Shown piece after piece: positions 1-14,617 of a DNA stretch of 64,000 nucleotides (positions within the stretch are counted from its first letter, which is position 1; each line of letters opens with the position of its first letter). The notes beneath the pieces are model-generated. The model ran no database searches. It saw only the letters and a list, made by a program, of their open reading frames with translations, and had not been told where the DNA came from. Made by a program: the position numbers and the translations under genes. Location: positions 92,633 through 156,632 of the forward strand of contig NW_026894282.1 in the NCBI RefSeq assembly GCF_032452875.1, read 5' to 3'. The stretch is from Bos javanicus (Eukaryota; Chordata; Mammalia; Artiodactyla; Bovidae).

Positions 1-753
1 TCAGTGCATGATATCCACGTGATCAGTGCAGGATAGCCACGTGATCACTTCATGATTAGTCACGGGATCTGTACATGACCAGTCACGTGATACGTGTGTG
101 ATCAGCCACCGGATCAGTGCGTGATGAGCCACGTGATCAGTGCAGGATCAATTACATGATCAGTGCATGATCAGTCACGAGACCACTACATGGTTGCTAC
201 GTGATCGTTGCATGATCAGCCACGTGAGCAGAGCATGATAGCCACGTGATCAGTGCATTATCAGTCACGTGATCAGTACATGATCAGTCACGTGAACAGT
301 GCATGATCATTTGCGTGATCTGTGCATGATCAGTCACGTGACCAGTATATGGTAACTTCGTGATCATTCCATGACGAACCACGTGAGCAGTGCATGATAG
401 CCACGTGATGTGTGCATGATGAGTTTCGTGAGCAGAGTATGATCAGCCACGTGATCAGTGCATGAGTTCCAGGTGATCAGTGCATGATATGTCACGTGAC
501 AGGTGTGTGATCAGCCACGTGAACAGTGCATGTTCAGCCACGTATTCAGTGCATGATAGCCACGTGATAAGTGCATTATCAGTTACGTGAGCAGTGTATG
601 ATCAGCCACGTGATCAGTGCATGGTCAGACACGTGAACAGTGTATGATCAGCCACGTGATCAGTGCATGATATCCAAGTGATCAGTGCATGATCAATCAC
701 GTGATCAGTGTATGATCAGCCACGTGAACAGTGCATGCTCAGTCACGTGATCT
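1..753 (+). repeat. Satellite unit, partial at left edge
   Basis: This is the 3' part of a unit, entirely block A. The window's first bases match the sequence starting at 1542, exactly 1,541 bp later. S3 is CACCGG and S4 is AACTTCG (near 344). It has a private TTTACGTG to TTTGCGTG change at 313. Confidence 0.95.
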
Positions 754-2292
754 GGGCCTGCTGAGCTGCGTGATTACTGTCTGCTCATCTGCTTGACAAT
801 TGCCAGCTGAGCTGCACGATTCCTGCCTGTCATCTGCTTGACAATTGTCAGCTGTGCTGCGTAATTCCTGCCTGCTCAGCTGCTTGATTATTGCCAGCTG
901 AGCAGCATGATTCCTCACAGCTGAGTTCCATGATTATTGCCTGCTGACTGATTCGTGCCTACTCAGCTCTTTGTTTATTGCCTCCAGAGGCACATGATCA
1001 GTGTATGATAGCAAACATGATCAGTGCATGATCAGTCACATGATCAGCGCCATTAAGTCACGTGATCACTACACGATAGTCATGTGATCAGTCCATGCTC
1101 AGTCACAGTGTCAGTGCATGATCAGCCACGTGATCAGTGCATGATCTGTCACATGATTAGTGTATGATCATCCACGTGACCAGTGCATGGGCAGTCATGT
1201 GATCAGTGCATGATATAGGCGTGATCAGTGCATGATCAGTCTAGTGATCAGTGCATGATAGCCACGTGATCAGTGCATGATCAGTCACCTGATGGGTGTA
1301 TGATCATTCACGTGACCTGTACATGGTAGCTACATGATCATTGCATGATCAGCCACGTGAGTAGTGCATGACAGCCACGTGATCACTGCATGATCAGTCA
1401 CGTGATCAGTGCATGATCAGTCATGTGACCAGTACATGGTAGTTGCGTGATCATCGCATGATCAGCCACGTGAGCAGTGCATGATAGCCACGTGATCAGT
1501 GCATGATCAGTCAGGTGATACGTGTGTGATCAGCCACGTGATCAGTGCATGATATCCACGTGATCAGTGCAGGATAGCCACGTGATCACTTCATGATTAG
1601 TCACGGGATCTGTACATGACCAGTCACGTGATACGTGTGTGATCAGCCACCGGATCAGTGCGTGATGAGCCACGTGATCAGTGCAGGATCAATTACATGA
1701 TCAGTGCATGATCAGTCACGAGACCACTACATGGTTGCTACGTGATCGTTGCATGATCAGCCACGTGAGCAGAGCATGATAGCCACGTGATCAGTGCATT
1801 ATCAGTCACGTGATCAGTACATGATCAGTCACGTGAACAGTGCATGATCATTTACGTGATCTGTGCATGATCAGTCACGTGACCAGTATATGGTAGCCGT
1901 GATCATTCCATGACGAACCACGTGAGCAGTGCATGATAGCCACGTGATGTGTGCATGATGAGTTTCGTGAGCAGAGTATGATCAGCCACGTGATCAGTGC
2001 ATGAGTTCCAGGTGATCAGTGCATGATATGTCACGTGACAGGTGTGTGATCAGCCACGTGAACAGTGCATGTTCAGCCACGTATTCAGTGCATGATAGCC
2101 ACGTGATAAGTGCATTATCAGTTACGTGAGCAGTGTATGATCAGCCACGTGATCAGTGCATGGTCAGACACGTGAACAGTGTATGATCAGCCACGTGATC
2201 AGTGCATGATATCCAAGTGATCAGTGCATGATCAATCACGTGATCAGTGTATGATCAGCCACGTGAACAGTGCATGCTCAGTCACGTGATCT
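754..2292 (+). repeat. Satellite unit 1 (1,539 bp)
   Basis: S1 G, S2 A, S3 CACCGG, S4 AGCCG (a 2-bp loss relative to AGCTTCG, which accounts for the length). Block B has ATTGTCAG instead of ATTGCCAG (T at 848). This change is shared only with the copy beginning at 13077. Confidence 0.95.
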
Positions 2293-3832
2293 GGGCCTGC
2301 TGAGCTGCGTGATTACTGTCTGCTCATCTGCTTGACAATTGCCAGCTGAGCTGCACGATTCCTGCCTGTCATCTGCTTGACAATTGCCAGCTGTGCTGCG
2401 TAATTCCTGCCTGCTCAGCTGCTTGATTATTGCCAGCTGAGCAGCATGATTCCTCACAGCTGAGTTCCATGATTATTGCCTGCTGACTGATTCGTGCCTA
2501 CTCAGCTCTTTGTTTATTGCCTCCAGAGGCACATGATCAGTGTATGATAGCAAACATGATCAGTGCATGATCAGTCACATGATCAGCGCCATTAAGTCAC
2601 GTGATCACTACACGATAGTCATGTGATCAGTCCATGCTCAGTCACAGTGTCAGTGCATGATCAGCCACGTGATCAGTGCATGATCTGTCACATGATTAGT
2701 GTATGATCATCCACGTGACCAGTGCATGGGCAGTCATGTGATCAGTGCATGATATAGGCGTGATCAGTGCATGATCAGTCTAGTGATCAGTGCATGATAG
2801 CCACGTGATCAGTGCATGATCAGTCACCTGATGGGTGTATGATCATTCACGTGACCTGTACATGGTAGCTACATGATCATTGCATGATCAGCCACGTGAG
2901 TAGTGCATGACAGCCACGTGATCACTGCATGATCAGTCACGTGATCAGTGCATGATCAGTCATGTGACCAGTACATGGTAGTTGCGTGATCATCGCATGA
3001 TCAGCCACGTGAGCAGTGCATGATAGCCACGTGATCAGTGCATGATCAGTCAGGTGATACGTGTGTGATCAGCCACGTGATCAGTGCATGATATCCGCGT
3101 GATCAGTGCAGGATAGCCACGTGATCACTTCATGATTAGTCACGGGATCTGTACATGACCAGTCACGTGATACGTGTGTGATCAGCCACGGATCAGTGCG
3201 TGATGAGCCACGTGATCAGTGCAGGATCAATTACATGATCAGTGCATGATCAGTCACGAGACCACTACATGGTTGCTACGTGATCGTTGCATGATCAGCC
3301 ACGTGAGCAGAGCATGATAGCCACGTGATCAGTGCATTATCAGTCACGTGATCAGTACATGATCAGTCACGTGAACAGTGCATGATCATTTACGTGATCT
3401 GTGCATGATCAGTCACGTGACCAGTATATGGTAACTTCGTGATCATTCCATGACGAACCACGTGAGCAGTGCATGATAGCCACGTGATGTGTGCATGATG
3501 AGTTTCGTGAGCAGAGTATGATCAGCCACGTGATCAGTGCATGAGTTCCAGGTGATCAGTGCATGATATGTCACGTGACAGGTGTGTGATCAGCCACGTG
3601 AACAGTGCATGTTCAGCCACGTATTCAGTGCATGATAGCCACGTGATAAGTGCATTATCAGTTACGTGAGCAGTGTATGATCAGCCACGTGATCAGTGCA
3701 TGGTCAGACACGTGAACAGTGTATGATCAGCCACGTGATCAGTGCATGATATCCAAGTGATCAGTGCATGATCAATCACGTGATCAGTGTATGATCAGCC
3801 ACGTGAACAGTGCATGCTCAGTCACGTGATCT
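2293..3832 (+). repeat. Satellite unit 2 (1,540 bp)
   Basis: S1 G, S2 A, S3 CACGG (one C lost near 3190), S4 AACTTCG. CACGTG is changed to CGCGTG at 3097. Confidence 0.95.
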
Positions 3833-5373
3833 GGGCCTGCTGAGCTGCGTGATTACTGTCTGCTCATCTGCTTGACAATTGCCAGCTGAGCTGCACGATT
3901 CCTGCCTGTCATCTGCTTGACAATTGCCAGCTGTGCTGCGTAATTCCTGCCTGCTCAGCTGCTTGATTATTGCCAGCTGAGCAGCATGATTCCTCACAGC
4001 TGAGTTCCATGATTATTGCCTGCTGACTGATTCGTGCCTACTCAGCTCTTTGTTTATTGCCTCCAGAGGCACATGATCAGTGTATGATAGCAAACATGAT
4101 CAGTGCATGATCAGTCACATGATCAGCGCCATTAAGTCACGTGATCACTACACGATAGTCATGTGATCAGTCCATGCTCAGTCACAGTGTCAGTGCATGA
4201 TCAGCCACGTGATCAGTGCATGATCTGTCACATGATTAGTGTATGATCATCCACGTGACCAGTGCATGGGCAGTCATGTGATCAGTGCATGATATAGGCG
4301 TGATCAGTGCATGATCAGTCTAGTGATCAGTGCATGATAGCCACGTGATCAGTGCATGGTCAGTCACCTGATGGGTGTATGATCATTCGCGTGACCTGTA
4401 CATGGTAGCTACATGATCATTGCATGATCAGCCACGTGAGTAGTGCATGACAGCCACGTGATCACTGCATGATCAGTCACGTGATCAGTGCATGATCAGT
4501 CATGTGACCAGTACATGGTAGTTGCGTGATCATCGCATGATCAGCCACGTGAGCAGTGCATGATAGCCACGTGATCAGTGCATGATCAGTCAGGTGATAC
4601 GTGTGTGATCAGCCACGTGATCAGTGCATGATATCCACGTGATCAGTGCAGGATAGCCACGTGATCACTTCATGATTAGTCACGGGATCTGTACATGACC
4701 AGTCACGTGATACGTGTGTGATCAGCCACCGGATCAGTGCGTGATGAGCCACGTGATCAGTGCAGGATCAATTACATGATCAGTGCATGATCAGTCACGA
4801 GACCACTACATGGTTGCTACGTGATCGTTGCATGATCAGCCACGTGAGCAGAGCATGATAGCCACGTGATCAGTGCATTATCAGTCACGTGATCAGTACA
4901 TGATCAGTCACGTGAACAGTGCATGATCATTTACGTGATCTGTGCATGATCAGTCACGTGACCAGTATATGGTAACTTCGTGATCATTCCATGACGAACC
5001 ACGTGAGCAGTGCATGATAGCCACGTGATGTGTGCATGATGAGTTTCGTGAGCAGAGTATGATCAGCCACGTGATCAGTGCATGAGTTCCAGGTGATCAG
5101 TGCATGATATGTCACGTGACAGGTGTGTGATCAGCCACGTGAACAGTGCATGTTCAGCCACGTATTCAGTGCATGATAGCCACGTGATAAGTGCATTATC
5201 AGTTACGTGAGCAGTGTATGATCAGCCACGTGATCAGTGCATGGTCAGACACGTGAACAGTGTATGATCAGCCACGTGATCAGTGCATGATATCCAAGTG
5301 ATCAGTGCATGATCAATCACGTGATCAGTGTATGATCAGCCACGTGAACAGTGCATGCTCAGTCACGTGATCT
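3833..5373 (+). repeat. Satellite unit 3 (1,541 bp)
   Basis: S1 G, S2 G, S3 CACCGG, S4 AACTTCG. CACGTG is changed to CGCGTG at 4389. It is the only copy in the left 29 kb with S2 G. Confidence 0.95.
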
Positions 5374-6912
5374 GGGCCTGCTGAGCTGCGTGATTACTGT
5401 CTGCTCATCTGCTTGACAATTGCCAGCTGAGCTGCACGATTCCTGCCTGTCATCTGCTTGACAATTGCCAGCTGTGCTGCGTAATTCCTGCCTGCTCAGC
5501 TGCTTGATTATTGCCAGCTGAGCAGCATGATTCCTCACAGCTGAGTTCCATGATTATTGCCTGCTGACTGATTCGTGCCTACTCAGCTCTTTGTTTATTG
5601 CCTCCAGAGGCACATGATCAGTGTATGATAGCAAACATGATCAGTGCATGATCAGTCACATGATCAGCGCCATTAAGTCACGTGATCACTACACGATAGT
5701 CATGTGATCAGTCCATGCTCAGTCACAGTGTCAGTGCATGATCAGCCACGTGATCAGTGCATGATCTGTCACATGATTAGTGTATGATCATCCACGTGAC
5801 AGTGCATGGGCAGTCATGTGATCAGTGCATGATATAGACGTGATCAGTGCATGATCAGTCTAGTGATCAGTGCATGATAGCCACGTGATCAGTGCATGAT
5901 CAGTCACCTGATGGGTGTATGATCATTCACGTGACCTGTACATGGTAGCTACATGATCATTGCATGATCAGCCACGTGAGTAGTGCATGACAGCCACGTG
6001 ATCACTGCATGATCAGTCACGTGATCAGTGCATGATCAGTCATGTGACCAGTACATGGTAGTTGCGTGATCATCGCATGATCAGCCACGTGAGCAGTGCA
6101 TGATAGCCACGTGATCAGTGCATGATCAGTCAGGTGATACGTGTGTGATCAGCCACGTGATCAGTGCATGATATCCACGTGATCAGTGCAGGATAGCCAC
6201 GTGATCACTTCATGATTAGTCACGGGATCTGTACATGACCAGTCACGTGATACGTGTGTGATCAGCCACGGATCAGTGCGTGATGAGCCACGTGATCAGT
6301 GCAGGATCAATTACATGATCAGTGCATGATCAGTCACGAGACCACTACATGGTTGCTACGTGATCGTTGCATGATCAGCCACGTGAGCAGAGCATGATAG
6401 CCACGTGATCAGTGCATTATCAGTCACGTGATCAGTACATGATCAGTCACGTGAACAGTGCATGATCATTTACGTGATCTGTGCATGATCAGTCACGTGA
6501 CCAGTATATGGTAACTTCGTGATCATTCCATGACGAACCACGTGAGCAGTGCATGATAGCCACGTGATGTGTGCATGATGAGTTTCGTGAGCAGAGTATG
6601 ATCAGCCACGTGATCAGTGCATGAGTTCCAGGTGATCAGTGCATGATATGTCACGTGACAGGTGTGTGATCAGCCACGTGAACAGTGCATGTTCAGCCAC
6701 GTATTCAGTGCATGATAGCCACGTGATAAGTGCATTATCAGTTACGTGAGCAGTGTATGATCAGCCACGTGATCAGTGCATGGTCAGACACGTGAACAGT
6801 GTATGATCAGCCACGTGATCAGTGCATGATATCCAAGTGATCAGTGCATGATCAATCACGTGATCAGTGTATGATCAGCCACGTGAACAGTGCATGCTCA
6901 GTCACGTGATCT
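5374..6912 (+). repeat. Satellite unit 4 (1,539 bp)
   Basis: S1 A, S2 A, S3 CACGG, S4 AACTTCG. One C is missing at about 5800 (GTGACAGTG for GTGACCAGTG). With the S3 loss this explains the length. Confidence 0.95.
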
Positions 6913-8453
6913 GGGCCTGCTGAGCTGCGTGATTACTGTCTGCTCATCTGCTTGACAATTGCCAGCTGAGCTGCACGATTCCTGCCTGTCATCTGCTTGA
7001 CAATTGCCAGCTGTGCTGCGTAATTCCTGCCTGCTCAGCTGCTTGATTATTGCCAGCTGAGCAGCATGATTCCTCACAGCTGAGTTCCATGATTATTGCC
7101 TGCTGACTGATTCGTGCCTACTCAGCTCTTTGTTTATTGCCTCCAGAGGCACATGATCAGTGTATGATAGCAAACATGATCAGTGCATGATCAGTCACAT
7201 GATCAGCGCCATTAAGTCACGTGATCACTACACGATAGTCATGTGATCAGTCCATGCTCAGTCACAGTGTCAGTGCATGATCAGCCACGTGATCAGTGCA
7301 TGATCTGTCACATGATTAGTGTATGATCATCCACGTGACCAGTGCATGGGCAGTCATGTGATCAGTGCATGATATAGACGTGATCAGTGCATGATCAGTC
7401 TAGTGATCAGTGCATGATAGCCACGTGATCAGTGCATGATCAGTCACCTGATGGGTGTATGATCATTCACGTGACCTGTACATGGTAGCTACATGATCAT
7501 TGCATGATCAGCCACGTGAGTAGTGCATGACAGCCACGTGATCACTGCATGATCAGTCACGTGATCAGTGCATGATCAGTCATGTGACCAGTACATGGTA
7601 GTTGCGTGATCATCGCATGATCAGCCACGTGAGCAGTGCATGATAGCCACGTGATCAGTGCATGATCAGTCAGGTGATACGTGTGTGATCAGCCACGTGA
7701 TCAGTGCATGATATCCACGTGATCAGTGCAGGATAGCCACGTGATCACTTCATGATTAGTCACGGGATCTGTACATGACCAGTCACGTGATACGTGTGTG
7801 ATCAGCCACCGGATCAGTGCGTGATGAGCCACGTGATCAGTGCAGGATCAATTACATGATCAGTGCATGATCAGTCACGAGACCACTACATGGTTGCTAC
7901 GTGATCGTTGCATGATCAGCCACGTGAGCAGAGCATGATAGCCACGTGATCAGTGCATTATCAGTCACGTGATCAGTACATGATCAGTCACGTGAACAGT
8001 GCATGATCATTTACGTGATCTGTGCATGATCAGTCACGTGACCAGTATATGGTAACTTCGTGATCATTCCATGACGAACCACGTGAGCAGTGCATGATAG
8101 CCACGTGATGTGTGCATGATGAGTTTCGTGAGCAGAGTATGATCAGCCACGTGATCAGTGCATGAGTTCCAGGTGATCAGTGCATGATATGTCACGTGAC
8201 AGGTGTGTGATCAGCCACGTGAACAGTGCATGTTCAGCCACGTATTCAGTGCATGATAGCCACGTGATAAGTGCATTATCAGTTACGTGAGCAGTGTATG
8301 ATCAGCCACGTGATCAGTGCATGGTCAGACACGTGAACAGTGTATGATCAGCCACGTGATCAGTGCATGATATCCAAGTGATCAGTGCATGATCAATCAC
8401 GTGATCAGTGTATGATCAGCCACGTGAACAGTGCATGCTCAGTCACGTGATCT
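6913..8453 (+). repeat. Satellite unit 5 (1,541 bp)
   Basis: S1 A, S2 A, S3 CACCGG, S4 AACTTCG. It is the middle of a three-copy run with S1 A. Confidence 0.95.
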
Positions 8454-9994
8454 GGGCCTGCTGAGCTGCGTGATTACTGTCTGCTCATCTGCTTGACAAT
8501 TGCCAGCTGAGCTGCACGATTCCTGCCTGTCATCTGCTTGACAATTGCCAGCTGTGCTGCGTAATTCCTGCCTGCTCAGCTGCTTGATTATTGCCAGCTG
8601 AGCAGCATGATTCCTCACAGCTGAGTTCCATGATTATTGCCTGCTGACTGATTCGTGCCTACTCAGCTCTTTGTTTATTGCCTCCAGAGGCACATGATCA
8701 GTGTATGATAGCAAACATGATCAGTGCATGATCAGTCACATGATCAGCGCCATTAAGTCACGTGATCACTACACGATAGTCATGTGATCAGTCCATGCTC
8801 AGTCACAGTGTCAGTGCATGATCAGCCACGTGATCAGTGCATGATCTGTCACATGATTAGTGTATGATCATCCACGTGACCAGTGCATGGGCAGTCATGT
8901 GATCAGTGCATGATATAGACGTGATCAGTGCATGATCAGTCTAGTGATCAGTGCATGATAGCCACGTGATCAGTGCATGATCAGTCACCTGATGGGTGTA
9001 TGATCATTCACGTGACCTGTACATGGTAGCTACATGATCATTGCATGATCAGCCACGTGAGTAGTGCATGACAGCCACGTGATCACTGCATGATCAGTCA
9101 CGTGATCAGTGCATGATCAGTCATGTGACCAGTACATGGTAGTTGCGTGATCATCGCATGATCAGCCACGTGAGCAGTGCATGATAGCCACGTGATCAGT
9201 GCATGATCAGTCAGGTGATACGTGTGTGATCAGCCACGTGATCAGTGCATGATATCCACGTGATCAGTGCAGGATAGCCACGTGATCACTTCATGATTAG
9301 TCACGGGATCTGTACATGACCAGTCACGTGATACGTGTGTGATCAGCCACCGGATCAGTGCGTGATGAGCCACGTGATCAGTGCAGGATCAATTACATGA
9401 TCAGTGCATGATCAGTCACGAGACCACTACATGGTTGCTACGTGATCGTTGCATGATCAGCCACGTGAGCAGAGCATGATAGCCACGTGATCAGTGCATT
9501 ATCAGTCACGTGATCAGTACATGATCAGTCACGTGAACAGTGCATGATCATTTACGTGATCTGTGCATGATCAGTCACGTGACCAGTATATGGTAACTTC
9601 GTGATCATTCCATGACGAACCACGTGAGCAGTGCATGATAGCCACGTGATGTGTGCATGATGAGTTTCGTGAGCAGAGTATGATCAGCCACGTGATCAGT
9701 GCATGAGTTCCAGGTGATCAGTGCATGATATGTCACGTGACAGGTGTGTGATCAGCCACGTGAACAGTGCATGTTCAGCCACGTATTCAGTGCATGATAG
9801 CCACGTGATAAGTGCATTATCAGTTACGTGAGCAGTGTATGATCAGCCACGTGATCAGTGCATGGTCAGACACGTGAACAGTGTATGATCAGCCACGTGA
9901 TCAGTGCATGATATCCAAGTGATCAGTGCATGATCAATCACGTGATCAGTGTATGATCAGCCACGTGAACAGTGCATGCTCAGTCACGTGATCT
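8454..9994 (+). repeat. Satellite unit 6 (1,541 bp)
   Basis: S1 A, S2 A, S3 CACCGG, S4 AACTTCG. At the four typed sites it cannot be told from the preceding copy. Confidence 0.95.
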
Positions 9995-11535
9995 GGGCCT
10001 GCTGAGCTGCGTGATTACTGTCTGCTCATCTGCTTGACAATTGCCAGCTGAGCTGCACGATTCCTGCCTGTCATCTGCTTGACAATTGCCAGCTGTGCTG
10101 CGTAATTCCTGCCTGCTCAGCTGCTTGATTATTGCCAGCTGAGCAGCATGATTCCTCACAGCTGAGTTCCATGATTATTGCCTGCTGACTGATTCGTGCC
10201 TACTCAGCTCTTTGTTTATTGCCTCCAGAGGCACATGATCAGTGTATGATAGCAAACATGATCAGTGCATGATCAGTCACATGATCAGCGCCATTAAGTC
10301 ACGTGATCACTACACGATAGTCATGTGATCAGTCCATGCTCAGTCACAGTGTCAGTGCATGATCAGCCACGTGATCAGTGCATGATCTGTCACATGATTA
10401 GTGTATGATCATCCACGTGACCAGTGCATGGGCAGTCATGTGATCAGTGCATGATATAGGCGTGATCAGTGCATGATCAGTCTAGTGATCAGTGCATGAT
10501 AGCCACGTGATCAGTGCATGATCAGTCACCTGATGGGTGTATGATCATTCACGTGACCTGTACATGGTAGCTACATGATCATTGCATGATCAGCCACGTG
10601 AGTAGTGCATGACAGCCACGTGATCACTGCATGATCAGTCACGTGATCAGTGCATGATCAGTCATGTGACCAGTACATGGTAGTTGCGTGATCATCGCAT
10701 GATCAGCCACGTGAGCAGTGCATGATAGCCACGTGATCAGTGCATGATCAGTCAGGTGATACGTGTGTGATCAGCCACGTGATCAGTGCATGATATCCAC
10801 GTGATCAGTGCAGGATAGCCACGTGATCACTTCATGATTAGTCACGGGATCTGTACATGACCAGTCACGTGATACGTGTGTGATCAGCCACCGGATCAGT
10901 GCGTGATGAGCCACGTGATCAGTGCAGGATCAATTACATGATCAGTGCATGATCAGTCACGAGACCACTACATGGTTGCTACGTGATCGTTGCATGATCA
11001 GCCACGTGAGCAGAGCATGATAGCCACGTGATCAGTGCATTATCAGTCACGTGATCAGTACATGATCAGTCACGTGAACAGTGCATGATCATTTACGTGA
11101 TCTGTGCATGATCAGTCACGTGACCAGTATATGGTAACTTCGTGATCATTCCATGACGAACCACGTGAGCAGTGCATGATAGCCACGTGATGTGTGCATG
11201 ATGAGTTTCGTGAGCAGAGTATGATCAGCCACGTGATCAGTGCATGAGTTCCAGGTGATCAGTGCATGATATGTCACGTGACAGGTGTGTGATCAGCCAC
11301 GTGAACAGTGCATGTTCAGCCACGTATTCAGTGCATGATAGCCACGTGATAAGTGCATTATCAGTTACGTGAGCAGTGTATGATCAGCCACGTGATCAGT
11401 GCATGGTCAGACACGTGAACAGTGTATGATCAGCCACGTGATCAGTGCATGATATCCAAGTGATCAGTGCATGATCAATCACGTGATCAGTGTATGATCA
11501 GCCACGTGAACAGTGCATGCTCAGTCACGTGATCT
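9995..11535 (+). repeat. Satellite unit 7 (1,541 bp)
   Basis: S1 G, S2 A, S3 CACCGG, S4 AACTTCG, the majority type. No private change noticed. Confidence 0.95.
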
Positions 11536-13076
11536 GGGCCTGCTGAGCTGCGTGATTACTGTCTGCTCATCTGCTTGACAATTGCCAGCTGAGCTGCACG
11601 ATTCCTGCCTGTCATCTGCTTGACAATTGCCAGCTGTGCTGCGTAATTCCTGCCTGCTCAGCTGCTTGATTATTGCCAGCTGAGCAGCATGATTCCTCAC
11701 AGCTGAGTTCCATGATTATTGCCTGCTGACTGATTCGTGCCTACTCAGCTCTTTGTTTATTGCCTCCAGAGGCACATGATCAGTGTATGATAGCAAACAT
11801 GATCAGTGCATGATCAGTCACATGATCAGCGCCATTAAGTCACGTGATCACTACACGATAGTCATGTGATCAGTCCATGCTCAGTCACAGTGTCAGTGCA
11901 TGATCAGCCACGTGATCAGTGCATGATCTGTCACATGATTAGTGTATGATCATCCACGTGACCAGTGCATGGGCAGTCATGTGATCAGTGCATGATATAG
12001 GCGTGATCAGTGCATGATCAGTCTAGTGATCAGTGCATGATAGCCACGTGATCAGTGCATGATCAGTCACCTGATGGGTGTATGATCATTCACGTGACCT
12101 GTACATGGTAGCTACATGATCATTGCATGATCAGCCACGTGAGTAGTGCATGACAGCCACGTGATCACTGCATGATCAGTCACGTGATCAGTGCATGATC
12201 AGTCATGTGACCAGTACATGGTAGTTGCGTGATCATCGCATGATCAGCCACGTGAGCAGTGCATGATAGCCACGTGATCAGTGCATGATCAGTCAGGTGA
12301 TACGTGTGTGATCAGCCACGTGATCAGTGCATGATATCCACGTGATCAGTGCAGGATAGCCACGTGATCACTTCATGATTAGTCACGGGATCTGTACATG
12401 ACCAGTCACGTGATACGTGTGTGATCAGCCACCGGATCAGTGCGTGATGAGCCACGTGATCAGTGCAGGATCAATTACATGATCAGTGCATGATCAGTCA
12501 CGAGACCACTACATGGTTGCTACGTGATCGTTGCATGATCAGCCACGTGAGCAGAGCATGATAGCCACGTGATCAGTGCATTATCAGTCACGTGATCAGT
12601 ACATGATCAGTCACGTGAACAGTGCATGATCATTTACGTGATCTGTGCATGATCAGTCACGTGACCAGTATATGGTAACTTCGTGATCATTCCATGACGA
12701 ACCACGTGAGCAGTGCATGATAGCCACGTGATGTGTGCATGATGAGTTTCGTGAGCAGAGTATGATCAGCCACGTGATCAGTGCATGAGTTCCAGGTGAT
12801 CAGTGCATGATATGTCACGTGACAGGTGTGTGATCAGCCACGTGAACAGTGCATGTTCAGCCACGTATTCAGTGCATGATAGCCACGTGATAAGTGCATT
12901 ATCAGTTACGTGAGCAGTGTATGATCAGCCACGTGATCAGTGCATGGTCAGACACGTGAACAGTGTATGATCAGCCACGTGATCAGTGCATGATATCCAA
13001 GTGATCAGTGCATGATCAATCACGTGATCAGTGTATGATCAGCCACGTGAACAGTGCATGCTCAGTCACGTGATCT
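11536..13076 (+). repeat. Satellite unit 8 (1,541 bp)
   Basis: Majority type at all four sites, like its left neighbour. Confidence 0.95.
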
Positions 13077-14617
13077 GGGCCTGCTGAGCTGCGTGATTAC
13101 TGTCTGCTCATCTGCTTGACAATTGCCAGCTGAGCTGCACGATTCCTGCCTGTCATCTGCTTGACAATTGTCAGCTGTGCTGCGTAATTCCTGCCTGCTC
13201 AGCTGCTTGATTATTGCCAGCTGAGCAGCATGATTCCTCACAGCTGAGTTCCATGATTATTGCCTGCTGACTGATTCGTGCCTACTCAGCTCTTTGTTTA
13301 TTGCCTCCAGAGGCACATGATCAGTGTATGATAGCAAACATGATCAGTGCATGATCAGTCACATGATCAGCGCCATTAAGTCACGTGATCACTACACGAT
13401 AGTCATGTGATCAGTCCATGCTCAGTCACAGTGTCAGTGCATGATCAGCCACGTGATCAGTGCATGATCTGTCACATGATTAGTGTATGATCATCCACGT
13501 GACCAGTGCATGGGCAGTCATGTGATCAGTGCATGATATAGACGTGATCAGTGCATGATCAGTCTAGTGATCAGTGCATGATAGCCACGTGATCAGTGCA
13601 TGATCAGTCACCTGATGGGTGTATGATCATTCACGTGACCTGTACATGGTAGCTACATGATCATTGCATGATCAGCCACGTGAGTAGTGCATGACAGCCA
13701 CGTGATCACTGCATGATCAGTCACGTGATCAGTGCATGATCAGTCATGTGACCAGTACATGGTAGTTGCGTGATCATCGCATGATCAGCCACGTGAGCAG
13801 TGCATGATAGCCACGTGATCAGTGCATGATCAGTCAGGTGATACGTGTGTGATCAGCCACGTGATCAGTGCATGATATCCACGTGATCAGTGCAGGATAG
13901 CCACGTGATCACTTCATGATTAGTCACGGGATCTGTACATGACCAGTCACGTGATACGTGTGTGATCAGCCACCGGATCAGTGCGTGATGAGCCACGTGA
14001 TCAGTGCAGGATCAATTACATGATCAGTGCATGATCAGTCACGAGACCACTACATGGTTGCTACGTGATCGTTGCATGATCAGCCACGTGAGCAGAGCAT
14101 GATAGCCACGTGATCAGTGCATTATCAGTCACGTGATCAGTACATGATCAGTCACGTGAACAGTGCATGATCATTTACGTGATCTGTGCATGATCAGTCA
14201 CGTGACCAGTATATGGTAACTTCGTGATCATTCCATGACGAACCACGTGAGCAGTGCATGATAGCCACGTGATGTGTGCATGATGAGTTTCGTGAGCAGA
14301 GTATGATCAGCCACGTGATCAGTGCATGAGTTCCAGGTGATCAGTGCATGATATGTCACGTGACAGGTGTGTGATCAGCCACGTGAACAGTGCATGTTCA
14401 GCCACGTATTCAGTGCATGATAGCCACGTGATAAGTGCATTATCAGTTACGTGAGCAGTGTATGATCAGCCACGTGATCAGTGCATGGTCAGACACGTGA
14501 ACAGTGTATGATCAGCCACGTGATCAGTGCATGATATCCAAGTGATCAGTGCATGATCAATCACGTGATCAGTGTATGATCAGCCACGTGAACAGTGCAT
14601 GCTCAGTCACGTGATCT
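13077..14617 (+). repeat. Satellite unit 9 (1,541 bp)
   Basis: S1 A, S2 A, S3 CACCGG, S4 AACTTCG. It carries the block B ATTGTCAG change (T at 13171), otherwise seen only at 848, eight units upstream. Confidence 0.95.
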
